From NCBI GenBank assembly GCA_016716635.1, contig JADJVZ010000011.1, positions 372,001 through 436,000 of the forward strand: a DNA stretch of 64,000 nt, written 5' to 3'. Shown piece after piece: positions 37,133 to 49,406 of this stretch. A program made the translations under genes and the position numbers. Under the pieces are notes generated by a model. That model was not told the origin of the DNA, ran no database searches, and was given only the letters and a program-made list of their open reading frames with translations. Source of the stretch: Micropruina sp. Lineage in GTDB: Bacteria; Actinomycetota; Actinomycetes; Propionibacteriales; Propionibacteriaceae. Position 1 is the stretch's first letter; every line of letters starts with the position of its first letter.

Positions 37133-37857
37133 CGGAAGACCTTTCGAGCAATCGCCGCGGAGACGATCGCCCATGTAATGAGGACGAGCAAAGGAGTAAG
37201 GGGGGCGGGTGCCAGGCCGTGCGTCCAATGACGCAGGCCATCGCCGAGGGCTGCCGTGGGAAGCCACCACAGGGAGGGCACGGCCACCACGAGACCCGCC
37301 CCAGCGAGAACCAGGTAGATGAGGTTTCCGACGGCCAACACCAACTCGGCCTTGAGGAGGCTGGCTAGGATCAGCGCCCACGAGGCGAAGGTGATCAGCG
37401 CGAAGGCGATGTCGAGCAGGGCGATCAGCGTCCCGGCGGGGGTCGGCTCCGGCCGCCACCACAGCGCGATCGCCGCCCCCCCGATCAGCAGGAGCTGTCC
37501 GGCCGCGATGATGGCCACGGAGGCTGCCTTGCCGGCAATCACGTCGGCCTTGCGCAGAGGAGTGGCGGCCAGCCGCTCCAGCACCCCGTAGCGCAACTCG
37601 AAGCCGGTGTTGATGGCCAGGGAGGTGAACCCCGTCGACCAGATGGCGAGGGCCAGGACGCCCGCCGGGAAGGTGGTGGCATCCACGATGCCTGCGAGCC
37701 AGCCGCGCGCCACCACCAACAGCCCCAGCGGAATCACCAGGGTCAACAACAACTGCTCGCCATTGCGCAGGACGTTCGTCAGTTCGATGCCGGCGTGCGC
37801 GAGGATCCGCCGGCCGCGCGGTGCGGCCTGTGGGCGGGGGGTCAGGTCGAGGTTCAC
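37120..37857 (-). CDS. ABC-2 type transporter permease
   Basis: 245 residues with six predicted helices and the ABC-2 pattern (GFELRYGVLERLAATPLRKADV connecting loop, in two parts around residue 90). It begins at a GTG overlapping the ATPase stop (GTGA), so the two are translated together. In actinobacteria an ABC exporter beside ctaA-ctaB is recurrent, and a role in heme handling or oxidase biogenesis is possible, but this is inference from position. Confidence 0.85.
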   Translation of the reverse strand: MNLDLTPRPQAAPRGRRILAHAGIELTNVLRNGEQLLLTLVIPLGLLVVARGWLAGIVDATTFPAGVLALAIWSTGFTSLAINTGFELRYGVLERLAATPLRKADVIAGKAASVAIIAAGQLLLIGGAAIALWWRPEPTPAGTLIALLDIAFALITFASWALILASLLKAELVLAVGNLIYLVLAGAGLVVAVPSLWWLPTAALGDGLRHWTHGLAPAPLTPLLVLITWAIVSAAIARKVFRWMS

Positions 37858-38558
37858 AGCTCACCTCGGCTGGTATGGCGCAGGAAGACCTCTTCGAGGG
37901 GGCCGTCGGCTGTGAGCTCAGCAACGGTGCCGTGCGCGGTGATGTGCCCGGCGTCCATGATCCAGACGTGATCGGCCAGCCGCTCAGCCTCGTCCATCGC
38001 ATGGGTGGTGAGCAGTACGCCGACCCCGGCCGCGGCCAGCCCGCTGATGAGGTCCCAGGTGCGGCGGCGGGTGTGGGGATCGAGGCCCGCGGTGGGCTCG
38101 TCCAAGAAGACAAACGACGGGCGTCCGATCACGGCGCCCGCCATGTTGACCGCCTGCTGTTGGCCGCCGGAAAGCCGCCGATAGGGCGTGCGGGCGAAGC
38201 CTTCCAGGCCGAAGGCCGCCATCAGCTCAGGCACCGGGTGCGGATCGGCGTAGAGGCGTCCGAGGTAGGTCAGCAGTTGCAGCGGGGTCACCCCGGACCA
38301 GGTGCCGGTGGCCTGCGGCATCAGGCCGACGGCGTCCATGGCGCCCGGCTCGGACGGCGTGCGTCCGAGAAGGTCGACGCGGCCGGAATCGGGGGAGAGC
38401 AGCCCCGTGCAGCACCGAATCGTCGTGGTTTTACCGGCGCCGTTGGGGCCCAGGAGCGCCGTCACCGAGCCCAGGGCCGCGGTGAGGCTGAGCCCGTCCA
38501 GGATCGTGCGTCCGCCCAGGGTGAGGCGAACGTCGGATACCTGGAGCACGTCAACCAC
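37854..38558 (-). CDS. ABC transporter ATP-binding protein
   Basis: 234-residue ATPase for the permease that follows. Walker A LGPNGAGKTTTIR, the Q-loop region MPQATGTWSG, signature RLSGGQQQAVNMA, Walker B FVFLDEPTAGLDPHTRR and the switch TTHAMDEAERL are all present. The GTG at 38558 is given; a GTG three codons later (38549) is also plausible, since TACGGT ends 7 nt before it. Confidence 0.9.
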   Translation of the reverse strand: MVDVLQVSDVRLTLGGRTILDGLSLTAALGSVTALLGPNGAGKTTTIRCCTGLLSPDSGRVDLLGRTPSEPGAMDAVGLMPQATGTWSGVTPLQLLTYLGRLYADPHPVPELMAAFGLEGFARTPYRRLSGGQQQAVNMAGAVIGRPSFVFLDEPTAGLDPHTRRRTWDLISGLAAAGVGVLLTTHAMDEAERLADHVWIMDAGHITAHGTVAELTADGPLEEVFLRHTSRGEL

Positions 38559-38698
38559 CGTACCCTTCCTCGTCGGTTCGGCTAGTCAGCGGCAGCCCGC
38601 CGGACGGGCAGCCACGCGGTCTCGGCGTAAATCCCCACGCCTCGTGGTCGAAACGCCGTGTGCCACGCGGGCGAACAGCGATGGGGACCCCAAACAGA

Positions 38699-38732
38699 CG
38701 TGGTGCCCGCCAGCGAACTGGCGGGCACCACG
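38699..38732 (-). terminator. Hairpin terminator after hppA
   Basis: A perfect 15-bp stem (CGTGGTGCCCGCCAG with its complement) around a four-base loop, 14 bases past the hppA stop and without a U-run. Confidence 0.72.
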
Positions 38733-38745
38733 ACGTCCGGAGTGG

Positions 38746-41322
<2,577 letters not shown>

Positions 41323-41523
41323 TCGAGAAAATTAGTCCTTGAGCCCGCGACATGGATACGCCAAAAGGGCCCAGTCCACTCTACGACGCTGTGTCGTAGA
41401 TAGCGCGCGGCGCGTCAAAGGGCGGGACGATCCGCCAATGGGTACTTGTTGGGGGGTGGTCGGACGTCCTGGTCGCGGCGTTGGGAGGTTGTCCGAAGGG
41501 TGAGCGCATCGGGTGTGGCAAGG

Positions 41524-41552
41524 TTGGCGACGCGGAGCATTTAGGTCACAAT
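41524..41552 (+). promoter_or_regulatory. Predicted sufR/suf operon promoter
   Basis: TTGGCG and CACAAT are separated by 17 bases; with the usual 6-base discriminator the transcript would begin at the GTG start codon of sufR (41559), i.e. leaderless. Confidence 0.5.
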
Positions 41553-41562
41553 GGTGTTGTGA
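41546..41562. promoter_or_regulatory. Perfect inverted repeat, candidate SufR operator
   Basis: TCACAA, five bases, TTGTGA: a perfect 6-bp dyad lying across the predicted -10 and the sufR start codon, where a bound dimer would block transcription. It fits autorepression by SufR, known in this family; the assignment is inferred from position and symmetry. Confidence 0.55.
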
Positions 41563-42263
41563 AAACGACGGGCGATCAGGTGCTGGCCAAGGGGGCAACC
41601 TCCGATGCCTCCACGCGTTCGCTCGTGATGCTCTCGATTTTGCAGAACGGCCCCTCCACGGCGTCGGAACTCGCCTCTCGGCTGGAGTTGACGGCGGCCG
41701 CCGTCCGGCGGCACCTCGGGGTGCTCGAAGAGATCGGGCATCTGAACTCCCGCCAGCAACGCACCTACGGCGCCCGCGGCCGCGGCCGCCCAGCGCTCGT
41801 CTTCGAGCTCACCGACGCGGGCCGCGCGGTCTTCCCCTCCTCCTACGACGCCGTCGCCATCGCGGCGCTGTCGGCGCTCGCCGCCGAGGGCGGGCCGCAG
41901 GCCATCGACCGCTTCGCCGACGGCATCACCGAGGCGGTTGCTCAGCGGTATGCCGAACTTCGTCCGGACTTCGACTCGTCGGTCGAGGCGCTCGTGCAGG
42001 CGCTGACCGACGAAGGCTTCGTTGCCACCCTCAAGCCCATCCCCACCGGCCAGCAGTTGTGCCTCTACCACTGCCCGGTCTCGCACGTCGCCGCCGCCTT
42101 CCCCCAGCTGTGCGCCGCCGAGGCGCGCGTGTTCGGGCAGTTGCTCGACTCCCATGTTCAGCAACTGGCCACCATCGCTCACGGCGACGGGGTGTGCACC
42201 ACGCACATCCCCCGCCCCGTCACACCCGAAGACCACACGTCCTCACGGAAGGTCGCATCATGA
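41559..42263 (+). CDS. sufR: Iron-sulfur sensing repressor SufR
   Basis: 234-residue DeoR/ArsR-like winged-helix regulator. The helix-turn-helix lies at about 30-75 (STASELASRLELTAAAVRRH, then GRGRPALVFELT wing). The C-terminal half carries the cluster cysteines C168, C172 and C185 (LCLYHCPVSH and QLCAAEARV), the C-x3-C-x12-C spacing of SufR. Holo-SufR represses suf; cluster loss derepresses. GTG start; the last 4 bases overlap sufB (ATGA). It leads the whole suf operon, as in mycobacteria. Confidence 0.93.
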   Translation: MKTTGDQVLAKGATSDASTRSLVMLSILQNGPSTASELASRLELTAAAVRRHLGVLEEIGHLNSRQQRTYGARGRGRPALVFELTDAGRAVFPSSYDAVAIAALSALAAEGGPQAIDRFADGITEAVAQRYAELRPDFDSSVEALVQALTDEGFVATLKPIPTGQQLCLYHCPVSHVAAAFPQLCAAEARVFGQLLDSHVQQLATIAHGDGVCTTHIPRPVTPEDHTSSRKVAS

Positions 42264-43693
42264 CCCAAACAGCACCCGGATTGGGCGCCACGCAGGAGCA
42301 ACACCTCGAGGCGCTCGGCAGTTACGCCTACGGCTGGCGCGACTCCGACTCGGCCGGCGCGCTGGCCAAACGCGGCCTCAGCGAGGACGTCGTCCGGAAC
42401 ATTTCCGGTCTGAAGGACGAGCCCGCCTGGATGCTCGAGACCCGCCTCAAGGGCCTCAACCTCTTCGGACGCAAGCCCATGCCGACCTGGGGCGCCGACC
42501 TGGGTGGCATCGACTTCGACAACATCAAGTACTTCGTCCGCTCGACCGAGAAGCAGGCCCAGAACTGGGAGGACCTGCCCGAAGACATCCTGAAGACCTA
42601 CGACCGGCTCGGCATCCCCGAGGCCGAGCGCGCCCGGCTCGTCGCCGGCGTCGCGGCGCAGTACGAGTCCGAGGTGGTCTACCACAAGATCAATGAGGAA
42701 CTGGAGCGCCAGGGCGTCATCTTCCTCGACACCGACACGGGGCTGCGCGAGCACCCGGAGCTGTTCAAGGAGTACTTCGCCACGGTGATCCCGGTGGGCG
42801 ACAACAAGTTCGCCTCGCTGAACACCGCCGTGTGGTCGGGTGGCTCGTTCATCTACGTGCCCAAGGGCGTCCATGTGACGATCCCGCTGCAGGCTTACTT
42901 CCGGATCAACACCGAGAACATGGGCCAGTTCGAGCGGACGCTGATCATCGCCGACGAGGGCTCCTACGTGCACTACGTCGAGGGCTGCACGGCGCCGATT
43001 TACTCCTCTGACTCGCTGCACAGCGCCGTCGTGGAGATCATCGTGAAGAAGAACGCGCGCGTCCGCTACACCACGATTCAGAACTGGTCGACGAACGTCT
43101 ACAACCTCGTCACCAAGCGCGCCATCTGCGAGGCCGGCGCCACCATGGAGTGGATCGACGGCAACATCGGCTCGAAGGTCACCATGAAGTACCCGGCCGT
43201 GTACCTGATGGGGGAGCACGCTCGCGGCGAGACCCTGTCGATCGCGTTCGCGGGTGAGGGTCAGCACCAAGACGCCGGTTCGAAGATGGTGCACGCGGCC
43301 CCGCACACCTCGTCCTCGATCGTGTCGAAGTCGGTGGCTCGCGGTGGCGGACGCTCGTCCTACCGCGGCCTGGTCAAGGTGGAAGCCGGCGCCCATCACA
43401 GCGCGTCGACCGTCCGCTGCGACGCCCTGCTGGTCGACAACATCAGCCGTTCCGACACCTACCCCTACGTGGACGTCCGCGAGGACGACGTGTCGATGGC
43501 TCACGAAGCCACCGTGTCGAAGGTGAGTGAGGACCAGTTGTTCTACCTCATGAGCCGCGGCATGAAAGAGGACGAGGCCATGGCCATGATCGTCCGCGGG
43601 TTCATCGAACCCATCGCCCGCGAGCTCCCGATGGAGTACGCGCTCGAGCTCAACCGGCTCATCGAGCTGCAGATGGAAGGAGCTGTCGGCTGA
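42260..43693 (+). CDS. sufB: Fe-S cluster assembly scaffold SufB
   Basis: 477 residues of the SufBC2D scaffold. Typical blocks are NISGLKDEPAWMLETRLKGL, GSFIYVPKGVHVTIPLQAYF, HYVEGCTAP, and the C-terminal VRCDALLVDNISRSDTYPY with QLFYLMSRGMKEDEA. The cluster is assembled at the SufB/SufD interface. No intein interrupts it, unlike mycobacterial homologues. Coupled to sufR (ATGA) and sufD (TGATG). Confidence 0.96.
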   Translation: MTQTAPGLGATQEQHLEALGSYAYGWRDSDSAGALAKRGLSEDVVRNISGLKDEPAWMLETRLKGLNLFGRKPMPTWGADLGGIDFDNIKYFVRSTEKQAQNWEDLPEDILKTYDRLGIPEAERARLVAGVAAQYESEVVYHKINEELERQGVIFLDTDTGLREHPELFKEYFATVIPVGDNKFASLNTAVWSGGSFIYVPKGVHVTIPLQAYFRINTENMGQFERTLIIADEGSYVHYVEGCTAPIYSSDSLHSAVVEIIVKKNARVRYTTIQNWSTNVYNLVTKRAICEAGATMEWIDGNIGSKVTMKYPAVYLMGEHARGETLSIAFAGEGQHQDAGSKMVHAAPHTSSSIVSKSVARGGGRSSYRGLVKVEAGAHHSASTVRCDALLVDNISRSDTYPYVDVREDDVSMAHEATVSKVSEDQLFYLMSRGMKEDEAMAMIVRGFIEPIARELPMEYALELNRLIELQMEGAVG

Positions 43694-44853
43694 TGTCGGC
43701 GCTGAACGTGGCGGAGGCCGTCGAGACGGTTGCTTCGCACCTGCATCCTGTCGCGTCGTGGGACGTGGCCGATCATCCGATGCCCACGGGCCTGGAGGAG
43801 GTCTGGCGGTTCACCCCGCTGCGCCGCCTTCGTCCGCTGCTGACCGAGGCGCCGAGCGACGCCACGCTGGCCTGGTCGGAGCACCTGCCCGCTGGCGCGA
43901 CGAGTCGGACGGTGACCGTCCGCGAGGCCCGCTTGCTGACCGCTGAGGCGCCCATCGATCGCGTGTCGGCCCTGGCCGCCGCCCACAGCGGGGGTGCGCG
44001 GGTCATCGAGATCGCGCCGAACGCCGAGTTGGCCGAGCCCGTCACGATCACCCTTACCGGTCAGGGCGGGGTCGTGTGGGGTCACACGATCGTCCGGGTC
44101 GGGGCGCACGCGTCCGGCACCGTCATCGTCCGCCATGAGGGCTCGGCTCACTACGCCGCCAAGGTGGACGTCGTGGTCGGCGAGGGCGCGCACCTCACCT
44201 ACGTGGCGCTGCAGGATTGGGAGGCCGACGCCGTGCACGGTGGCCAGACCTCCTTCCGGCTGGGCCGCGATTCCCAGGTCCGCACCGCGGCGTTGAGCCT
44301 CGGCGGCGACATCATCCGTCTCGCCGACACGGCGTCCTACGACGGCCCCGGCGGCGACCTGCAGCAGTTCGGGGTCTACCTCGTGAACGCGGGCCAGCAC
44401 ATCGAGCATCGCCTCTTCGTCGATCACAACGCCCCCCGCACGAAGAGCCTGGTGGATTACCGCGGCGCCTTGCAGGGCGAGGGCGCGCACTCGGTGTGGG
44501 TCGGCGATGTGCTGATCCGGCACGTGGCCGAGGGCATTTCGACCTACGAGAGCAACAAGAACCTCGTCCTCACCGACGGGTGCCGCGCCGACAGCGTGCC
44601 GAACCTCGAAATCGAGACCGGCGAGATCGAGGGGGCAGGCCACAGCTCCTCCACTGGCCGCTTCGACGACGAGCAGTTGTTCTACCTCATGAGCCGCGGC
44701 ATTTCCGAGGCCGAGGCGCGCCGGTTGGTCGTCCACGGCTTCTTCGCCGACATCATCCGCCGCATCGGCGTCCCCGAGGTGGAGGAGCGCATGCTGGCCG
44801 CCGTCGAGAAGGAGCTCGCGAGCACCCTCGGCACCCCGGAGGTGGGGCAGTGA
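43693..44853 (+). CDS. sufD: Fe-S cluster assembly protein SufD
   Basis: 386 residues, paralogous to SufB. The beta-helix core ends in YRGALQGEGAHSVWVGDVLI, then ESNKNLVLTDGCRADSVPNL and the shared QLFYLMSRGISEAEARRLVV helix. It forms the SufBC2D complex and helps iron acquisition. The start overlaps the sufB stop, and the end overlaps the Rieske-type gene (GTGA). Confidence 0.95.
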   Translation: MSALNVAEAVETVASHLHPVASWDVADHPMPTGLEEVWRFTPLRRLRPLLTEAPSDATLAWSEHLPAGATSRTVTVREARLLTAEAPIDRVSALAAAHSGGARVIEIAPNAELAEPVTITLTGQGGVVWGHTIVRVGAHASGTVIVRHEGSAHYAAKVDVVVGEGAHLTYVALQDWEADAVHGGQTSFRLGRDSQVRTAALSLGGDIIRLADTASYDGPGGDLQQFGVYLVNAGQHIEHRLFVDHNAPRTKSLVDYRGALQGEGAHSVWVGDVLIRHVAEGISTYESNKNLVLTDGCRADSVPNLEIETGEIEGAGHSSSTGRFDDEQLFYLMSRGISEAEARRLVVHGFFADIIRRIGVPEVEERMLAAVEKELASTLGTPEVGQ

Positions 44854-45179
44854 CGTTCGTCTACGCCTGCGCGGTGGCTGACCTGGTCGACGACAAACCG
44901 CTCTCGGTCGAGGTCGGGCGCGAGTTGGTCGCGATCGTTCGTCATCAGGGCGAGCTGTTCGCGATCCGCGACGAATGCAGCCATGCGTCGGTGATGCTCA
45001 GCCTCGGCGACGTGGAGGACACCACCATCGAGTGCTTCGCCCACGGCTCCCGTTTTGACCTCCGCACCGGCCAGCCCATCAACCCCCCTGCGGTGAGCCC
45101 CGTTCCCGTTTATCCCGTCCGGGTCGTCGGCGACGACCTCGAGGTCGACCTCGACAACCCCACCAGCTTCCAGGAGTAG
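44850..45179 (+). CDS. Rieske-type [2Fe-2S] ferredoxin in suf operon
   Basis: 109 residues. The Rieske ligands are in CSHASVML and, 17 residues on, CFAHGSRFD (CxH...CxxH), matching bacterial non-heme dioxygenase-type ferredoxins. It probably supplies electrons to cluster assembly or is a client; such genes often lie between sufD and sufC in actinobacteria. GTG start within the sufD stop. Confidence 0.92.
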   Translation: MTFVYACAVADLVDDKPLSVEVGRELVAIVRHQGELFAIRDECSHASVMLSLGDVEDTTIECFAHGSRFDLRTGQPINPPAVSPVPVYPVRVVGDDLEVDLDNPTSFQE

Positions 45180-45182
45180 CGA

Positions 45183-45942
<760 letters not shown>

Positions 45943-45950
<8 letters not shown>

Positions 45951-47220
45951 CCGCTACGACGTTGACCGCGTCCGCGCCGACTTCCCTGTCCTGGCGCGGA
46001 CGATCAACGGCTACCCGCTTACCTACCTCGACTCGGCGAACACGTCGCTGAAGCCGCGACCGGTCGTGGACGCCATGAGCGACCACTACCTGTTCCACAA
46101 CGCCAATGTGGCTCGCGCCATGCACACGCTCGGCGCTGAGGCGACGGCGGGCTACGAAGGTGGTCGGGCCAAGGTGGCGGCTTTCATCGGAGCCGCAACG
46201 CCCGAGGAGATCGTCTTCACGAAGAACGCCTCCGAGGCGCTCAACCTGGCGGCCAACACCCTCGGGGCGGGGCTCGGGGTGGGCGACGAGATCGTCATCA
46301 CGGTGATGGAGCACCACTCCAACATCGTGCCGTGGCAGTTGGTGGCCGAGCGCACGGGGGCGACCCTCCGGTGGTTCGACATCACCGATGACTTCGTGCT
46401 CGATCTCGACAAGGCGCGCGCCGAGAACCTCATCAACGAGCGCACCAAGGTCGTCTCGTTCACGTTCGTGTCCAACGTCCTCGGCACTGTGAATCCGGTC
46501 AACGAGCTCTCCGCCTGGGCCCACTCGGTGGGCGCCCGGGTCGTCGTGGACGCCTCGCAGGCCGTTCCCACCCTCGACGTCGGGCCGATCAGCGACCTGG
46601 GGGCCGATCTAGTGGCCTTCACCGGCCACAAGATGCTCGGCCCCACCGGCGTGGGCGTGTTGTGGGGCCGCGCGGACGTGTTGGCGTCCCTCCCACCCTT
46701 CCTCGGTGGCGGTGAGATGATCGCCGTGGTCGAGATGACCGGGTCGACGTACGCCGAGCCGCCCTACCGCTTCGAGGCAGGCACGCCGCCGATCGCGGAG
46801 GTCGTCGGCCTGGGAGCCGCCTGCGACTACCTGACCGCCGTCGGACGCTCGGCCATCACCGCGCACGAGGCCGACATCACCGGCTACGCGCTCGACGGAC
46901 TACGGGCGCTAGAGGGCATTCGCATCCTCGGCCCGAGCGCGACGATCGACGGCCTGGCCGTGAATCGTGGGGGAGCGGTGGCCTTCACGGTTGAGACGGC
47001 AGACGGCCTCGACGTTCATCCGCACGACGTCATGACGATGCTCGATTCGCGCGGCGTCGCCGTCCGCGGCGGGCATCACTGCGCCCGTCCGTTGCACCGC
47101 CGCCTGGGCGTCACCGCGAGCACGCGATTGTCGCCCTATCTCTACTCGACGCGCGCCGAGGTGGATCGCCTGATCGAGGCACTCACCTGGACGCGCGACT
47201 TCTTTGGAGGCAAGCGATGA
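45943..47220 (+). CDS. sufS: Cysteine desulfurase SufS
   Basis: 425 residues, PLP fold type I. The N-terminal YLDSANTSLKP, the VMEHHSNIVPWQ histidine, the PLP lysine in AFTGHKMLGPTGVGVL and the catalytic cysteine in RGGHHCARPLHRRLG are intact. It releases sulfur from cysteine and passes it to SufU, encoded next. The start lies within the sufC end (8-base overlap). Confidence 0.95.
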
Positions 47221-47239
47221 GCCCGTTCGGAGGTCACCG

Positions 47240-47686
47240 ATGAGCGTCGAACAGCTCTACCAAGACATCATCTTGGACCACTACAAGCAACGGCATCACG
47301 CCGGGCTGCGCGACCCCTACGACGCGCAAGTCAGCCACGTGAACCCCTCCTGCGGGGACGAGATCATGCTGCGGGTGGCGCTCGACGGCGACCGGGTGAC
47401 GGACGTCTCGTACGAGGCCGTGGGCTGCTCGATTTCGCAGGCGTCCACGTCGGTGATGTCGGATCTCGTGATCGGCAAGACGGTCACCGAAGGGCTGGCG
47501 CTGGCCGCTGAGTTCAGCGACATGATGCACAGCCAGGGTGAGTGGGAGCCCAACGAAGACACCCTCGAAGACGCGGTCGCGTTCATCGGTGTCGCCAAGT
47601 TTCCGGCGCGCGTGAAGTGCGCCTTGCTGGGCTGGTCAGCCTGGAAGGATGCGGTCGCCCGGGCGACCGCGAAGGAGGAGTCATGA
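47240..47686 (+). CDS. sufU: SufU sulfurtransferase
   Basis: 148-residue IscU-fold zinc protein that relays sulfur from SufS to SufB. Ligands: NPSCGDE (Cys, Asp), VGCSISQAS (Cys) and RVKCALLGWSAW (Cys), with the roughly 20-residue insertion typical of SufU (GEWEPNEDTLEDAVAF region). CGGAGG lies 6 nt before the ATG. It overlaps the next gene (ATGA). Confidence 0.95.
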   Translation: MSVEQLYQDIILDHYKQRHHAGLRDPYDAQVSHVNPSCGDEIMLRVALDGDRVTDVSYEAVGCSISQASTSVMSDLVIGKTVTEGLALAAEFSDMMHSQGEWEPNEDTLEDAVAFIGVAKFPARVKCALLGWSAWKDAVARATAKEES

Positions 47687-48060
47687 GCGCCGAAGTGCGT
47701 CCGTCCGATTTGGTCAAGGACACCCTGCCCGACCAGGTGGCCCCCTCGGCCAAGCCGTCGGTGGAGGACATCGAGGAGGCCCTGCGGGACGTGGTCGACC
47801 CCGAGTTGATGGTCAACGTCGTCGATCTTGGGTTGATCTACGGCATCTTCGTGGACGACGACAACAACGCCACCATCGACATGACGCTCACGTCCCCGAC
47901 GTGTCCGCTCACCGACCGCCTGGAGATGGACGTGAACTACGTGCTCGAAGGCCTGGTCAATTCGGTGACCCTGAACTGGGTGTGGCTGCCGCCGTGGACC
48001 CTGGAGAACATCTCCGAGGATGGCCGCGACCAACTACGCTCGATCGGCTACAACCTCTGA
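47683..48060 (+). CDS. sufT: MIP18/DUF59-family protein (SufT-like)
   Basis: 125 residues. The DUF59 core shows VEDIEEALRDVVDPELMVN, VVDLGLIYGI, the TSPTCPLTDRLE cysteine and VWLPPWTLENISEDG. SufT helps mature Fe-S proteins under high demand. It is the last gene of the coupled suf operon that begins with sufR. Confidence 0.92.
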   Translation: MSAEVRPSDLVKDTLPDQVAPSAKPSVEDIEEALRDVVDPELMVNVVDLGLIYGIFVDDDNNATIDMTLTSPTCPLTDRLEMDVNYVLEGLVNSVTLNWVWLPPWTLENISEDGRDQLRSIGYNL

Positions 48061-48127
48061 GGGAGCGTCGCCCCCGGCCGCGGCGCGGCTGAGGAACGTG
48101 GTGCCGCCGCTGCGGCATGATCGTCAC

Positions 48128-48484
48128 ATGATCCCCTCCGACGCTCCCCAGCCCTGGCCGACATTCCCGGGCGGCGGGGGTGTGCTCGGCCCCACCGGGG
48201 GCGACCCCGTCGTCAATCTGGCCATCATTGCCGAGGTGGATCAGGAGTCAGGCATGGTCGCGTACGAAGTGTGTCGGTTCCCCGCCACCTGGGATCAGGG
48301 ACGCACCATGCTGGTGGCCCAAGCGAAGGTGTTTGAGCCGAAGTATCGCCCTATCTTTACCAAAGTGCGCAGCATCTATCGGGTCAACCAAGACACGGTG
48401 TGGGTGATGTTGGGCACCATCGGGCACACCGGCCGCTACACCTTGCGCCTGGTCGAATGGCTGGACGACATCGCCGAGCGGTGA
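48128..48484 (+). CDS. Hypothetical protein
   Basis: 118 residues, soluble, no recognised domain. A Gly/Pro-rich start (PWPTFPGGGG) is followed by a compact alpha/beta part (YEVCRFPATWDQGRTMLVAQ, then VFEPKYRPIFTKVRSIYRVN). CATGAT ends 6 nt before the chosen ATG, a weak leaderless signal. It lies behind sufT on the same strand but with a 67-base gap, so it need not belong to the suf operon. Confidence 0.6.
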   Translation: MIPSDAPQPWPTFPGGGGVLGPTGGDPVVNLAIIAEVDQESGMVAYEVCRFPATWDQGRTMLVAQAKVFEPKYRPIFTKVRSIYRVNQDTVWVMLGTIGHTGRYTLRLVEWLDDIAER

Positions 48485-48572
48485 CTCCTTAGGACCCTGC
48501 GGACCTTTCATGTCCCGGCTGTGGCGCACCCGGACGGGCGATCTGCGGCACCTCAATCTGGCGGGGGATCTC

Positions 48573-49352
48573 CTAGCCGCGGAGCGCGGTCACAAACGGC
48601 AGCAGGGGGCTGAGGAGGCCGAGGCTCATCCACACCATGCCGACACACATCGCGGCGTCCGCGGCGAGGTCGACGAGGTATTGGAGTTTCGTTCGCGCAT
48701 CCGGTCCGCAGCAGAATCCGTCTGGCATCGGACGCGTCAACGCCACGACGTCCGCGATGGCCTGGATGAGGAGCAGGCTGAGCAGGGCGATGCCGAGGAT
48801 GGCCAGGACCATCGCCCACGTGCTCGTCGCCCCACCTGGCATGCCGGCGTGCCCCATCCCGGACTGGTCCATGCCCGTGTGATCCATCCCGGAGTGATCC
48901 ATCGGGGGCCTACCAGAACTCATCGAACCCATGTCGGGGATCGATGGTTGAGGGTCCGCCCCGGGACCGTCCGCAGGCATCGAGCGCTTTGAGCCCATCA
49001 AGATTTCCATGGCCGCCAGGTGCCAGGTCATCGCCAAGAACATCACGGTGCACCCGGCGAGGTGCAGGCGGTGGTCGCGGTCCGTCGCGCTGAAGAGCTG
49101 CCGGGCGAACCACGCTGCACCGGCGGCCATCGCGAGCACGAACACCCAGCCGGTCACGACGCTCGTCAGCGGACGCCAGACAGTCGATGGCACCATGGCG
49201 ACCATGACCACCGACATCAGCAGGTGGAAACCCGTCCCGACGCGCTGATTGACCGATTGCTCGCGCATCACGGCGAACGTCCCCTGGATGGTCGTGAAGC
49301 CGAACAGCAGCAGAAGGCCGACGTAGGTCACAGGTGTGGCCAGTGTGAACAC
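48573..49352 (-). CDS. DUF5134-like membrane protein with Met/His-rich loop
   Basis: 259 residues, about six to seven helices. Between two helical halves is a hydrophilic loop (141-172) with repeated M-D-H-x-G-M units (PPMDHSGMDHTGMDQ, GMGHAGMPG), the type of motif that binds copper. The preceding helices (HLHLAGCTVMFLAMTWHLAAMEILMG) place more His/Met near the membrane face. The DUF5134 label is from memory of that family's shape. GTG start with GGAG nearby. Copper binding is inference; no known copper gene except cutC is in the window. Confidence 0.72.
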   Translation of the reverse strand: MFTLATPVTYVGLLLLFGFTTIQGTFAVMREQSVNQRVGTGFHLLMSVVMVAMVPSTVWRPLTSVVTGWVFVLAMAAGAAWFARQLFSATDRDHRLHLAGCTVMFLAMTWHLAAMEILMGSKRSMPADGPGADPQPSIPDMGSMSSGRPPMDHSGMDHTGMDQSGMGHAGMPGGATSTWAMVLAILGIALLSLLLIQAIADVVALTRPMPDGFCCGPDARTKLQYLVDLAADAAMCVGMVWMSLGLLSPLLPFVTALRG

Positions 49353-49406
49353 AAGTCTCCGATCGAGCGACGGAAGGGCGCCCCAAGTATGCCCCCGAGG
49401 CCGTGT

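Noticed and set aside
36227..38113. One continuous 628-codon minus-strand frame that includes ctaA
   Set aside because: Only the part from the ATG at 37132 is ctaA; the upstream part is an off-frame reading of the ABC permease and ATPase genes, so it is not a fusion protein.
42179..43504. Long antisense open frames over sufB, sufD, uvrB, gap and pgk
   Set aside because: Same effect of third-position GC; no family motifs, and the sense genes are certain.
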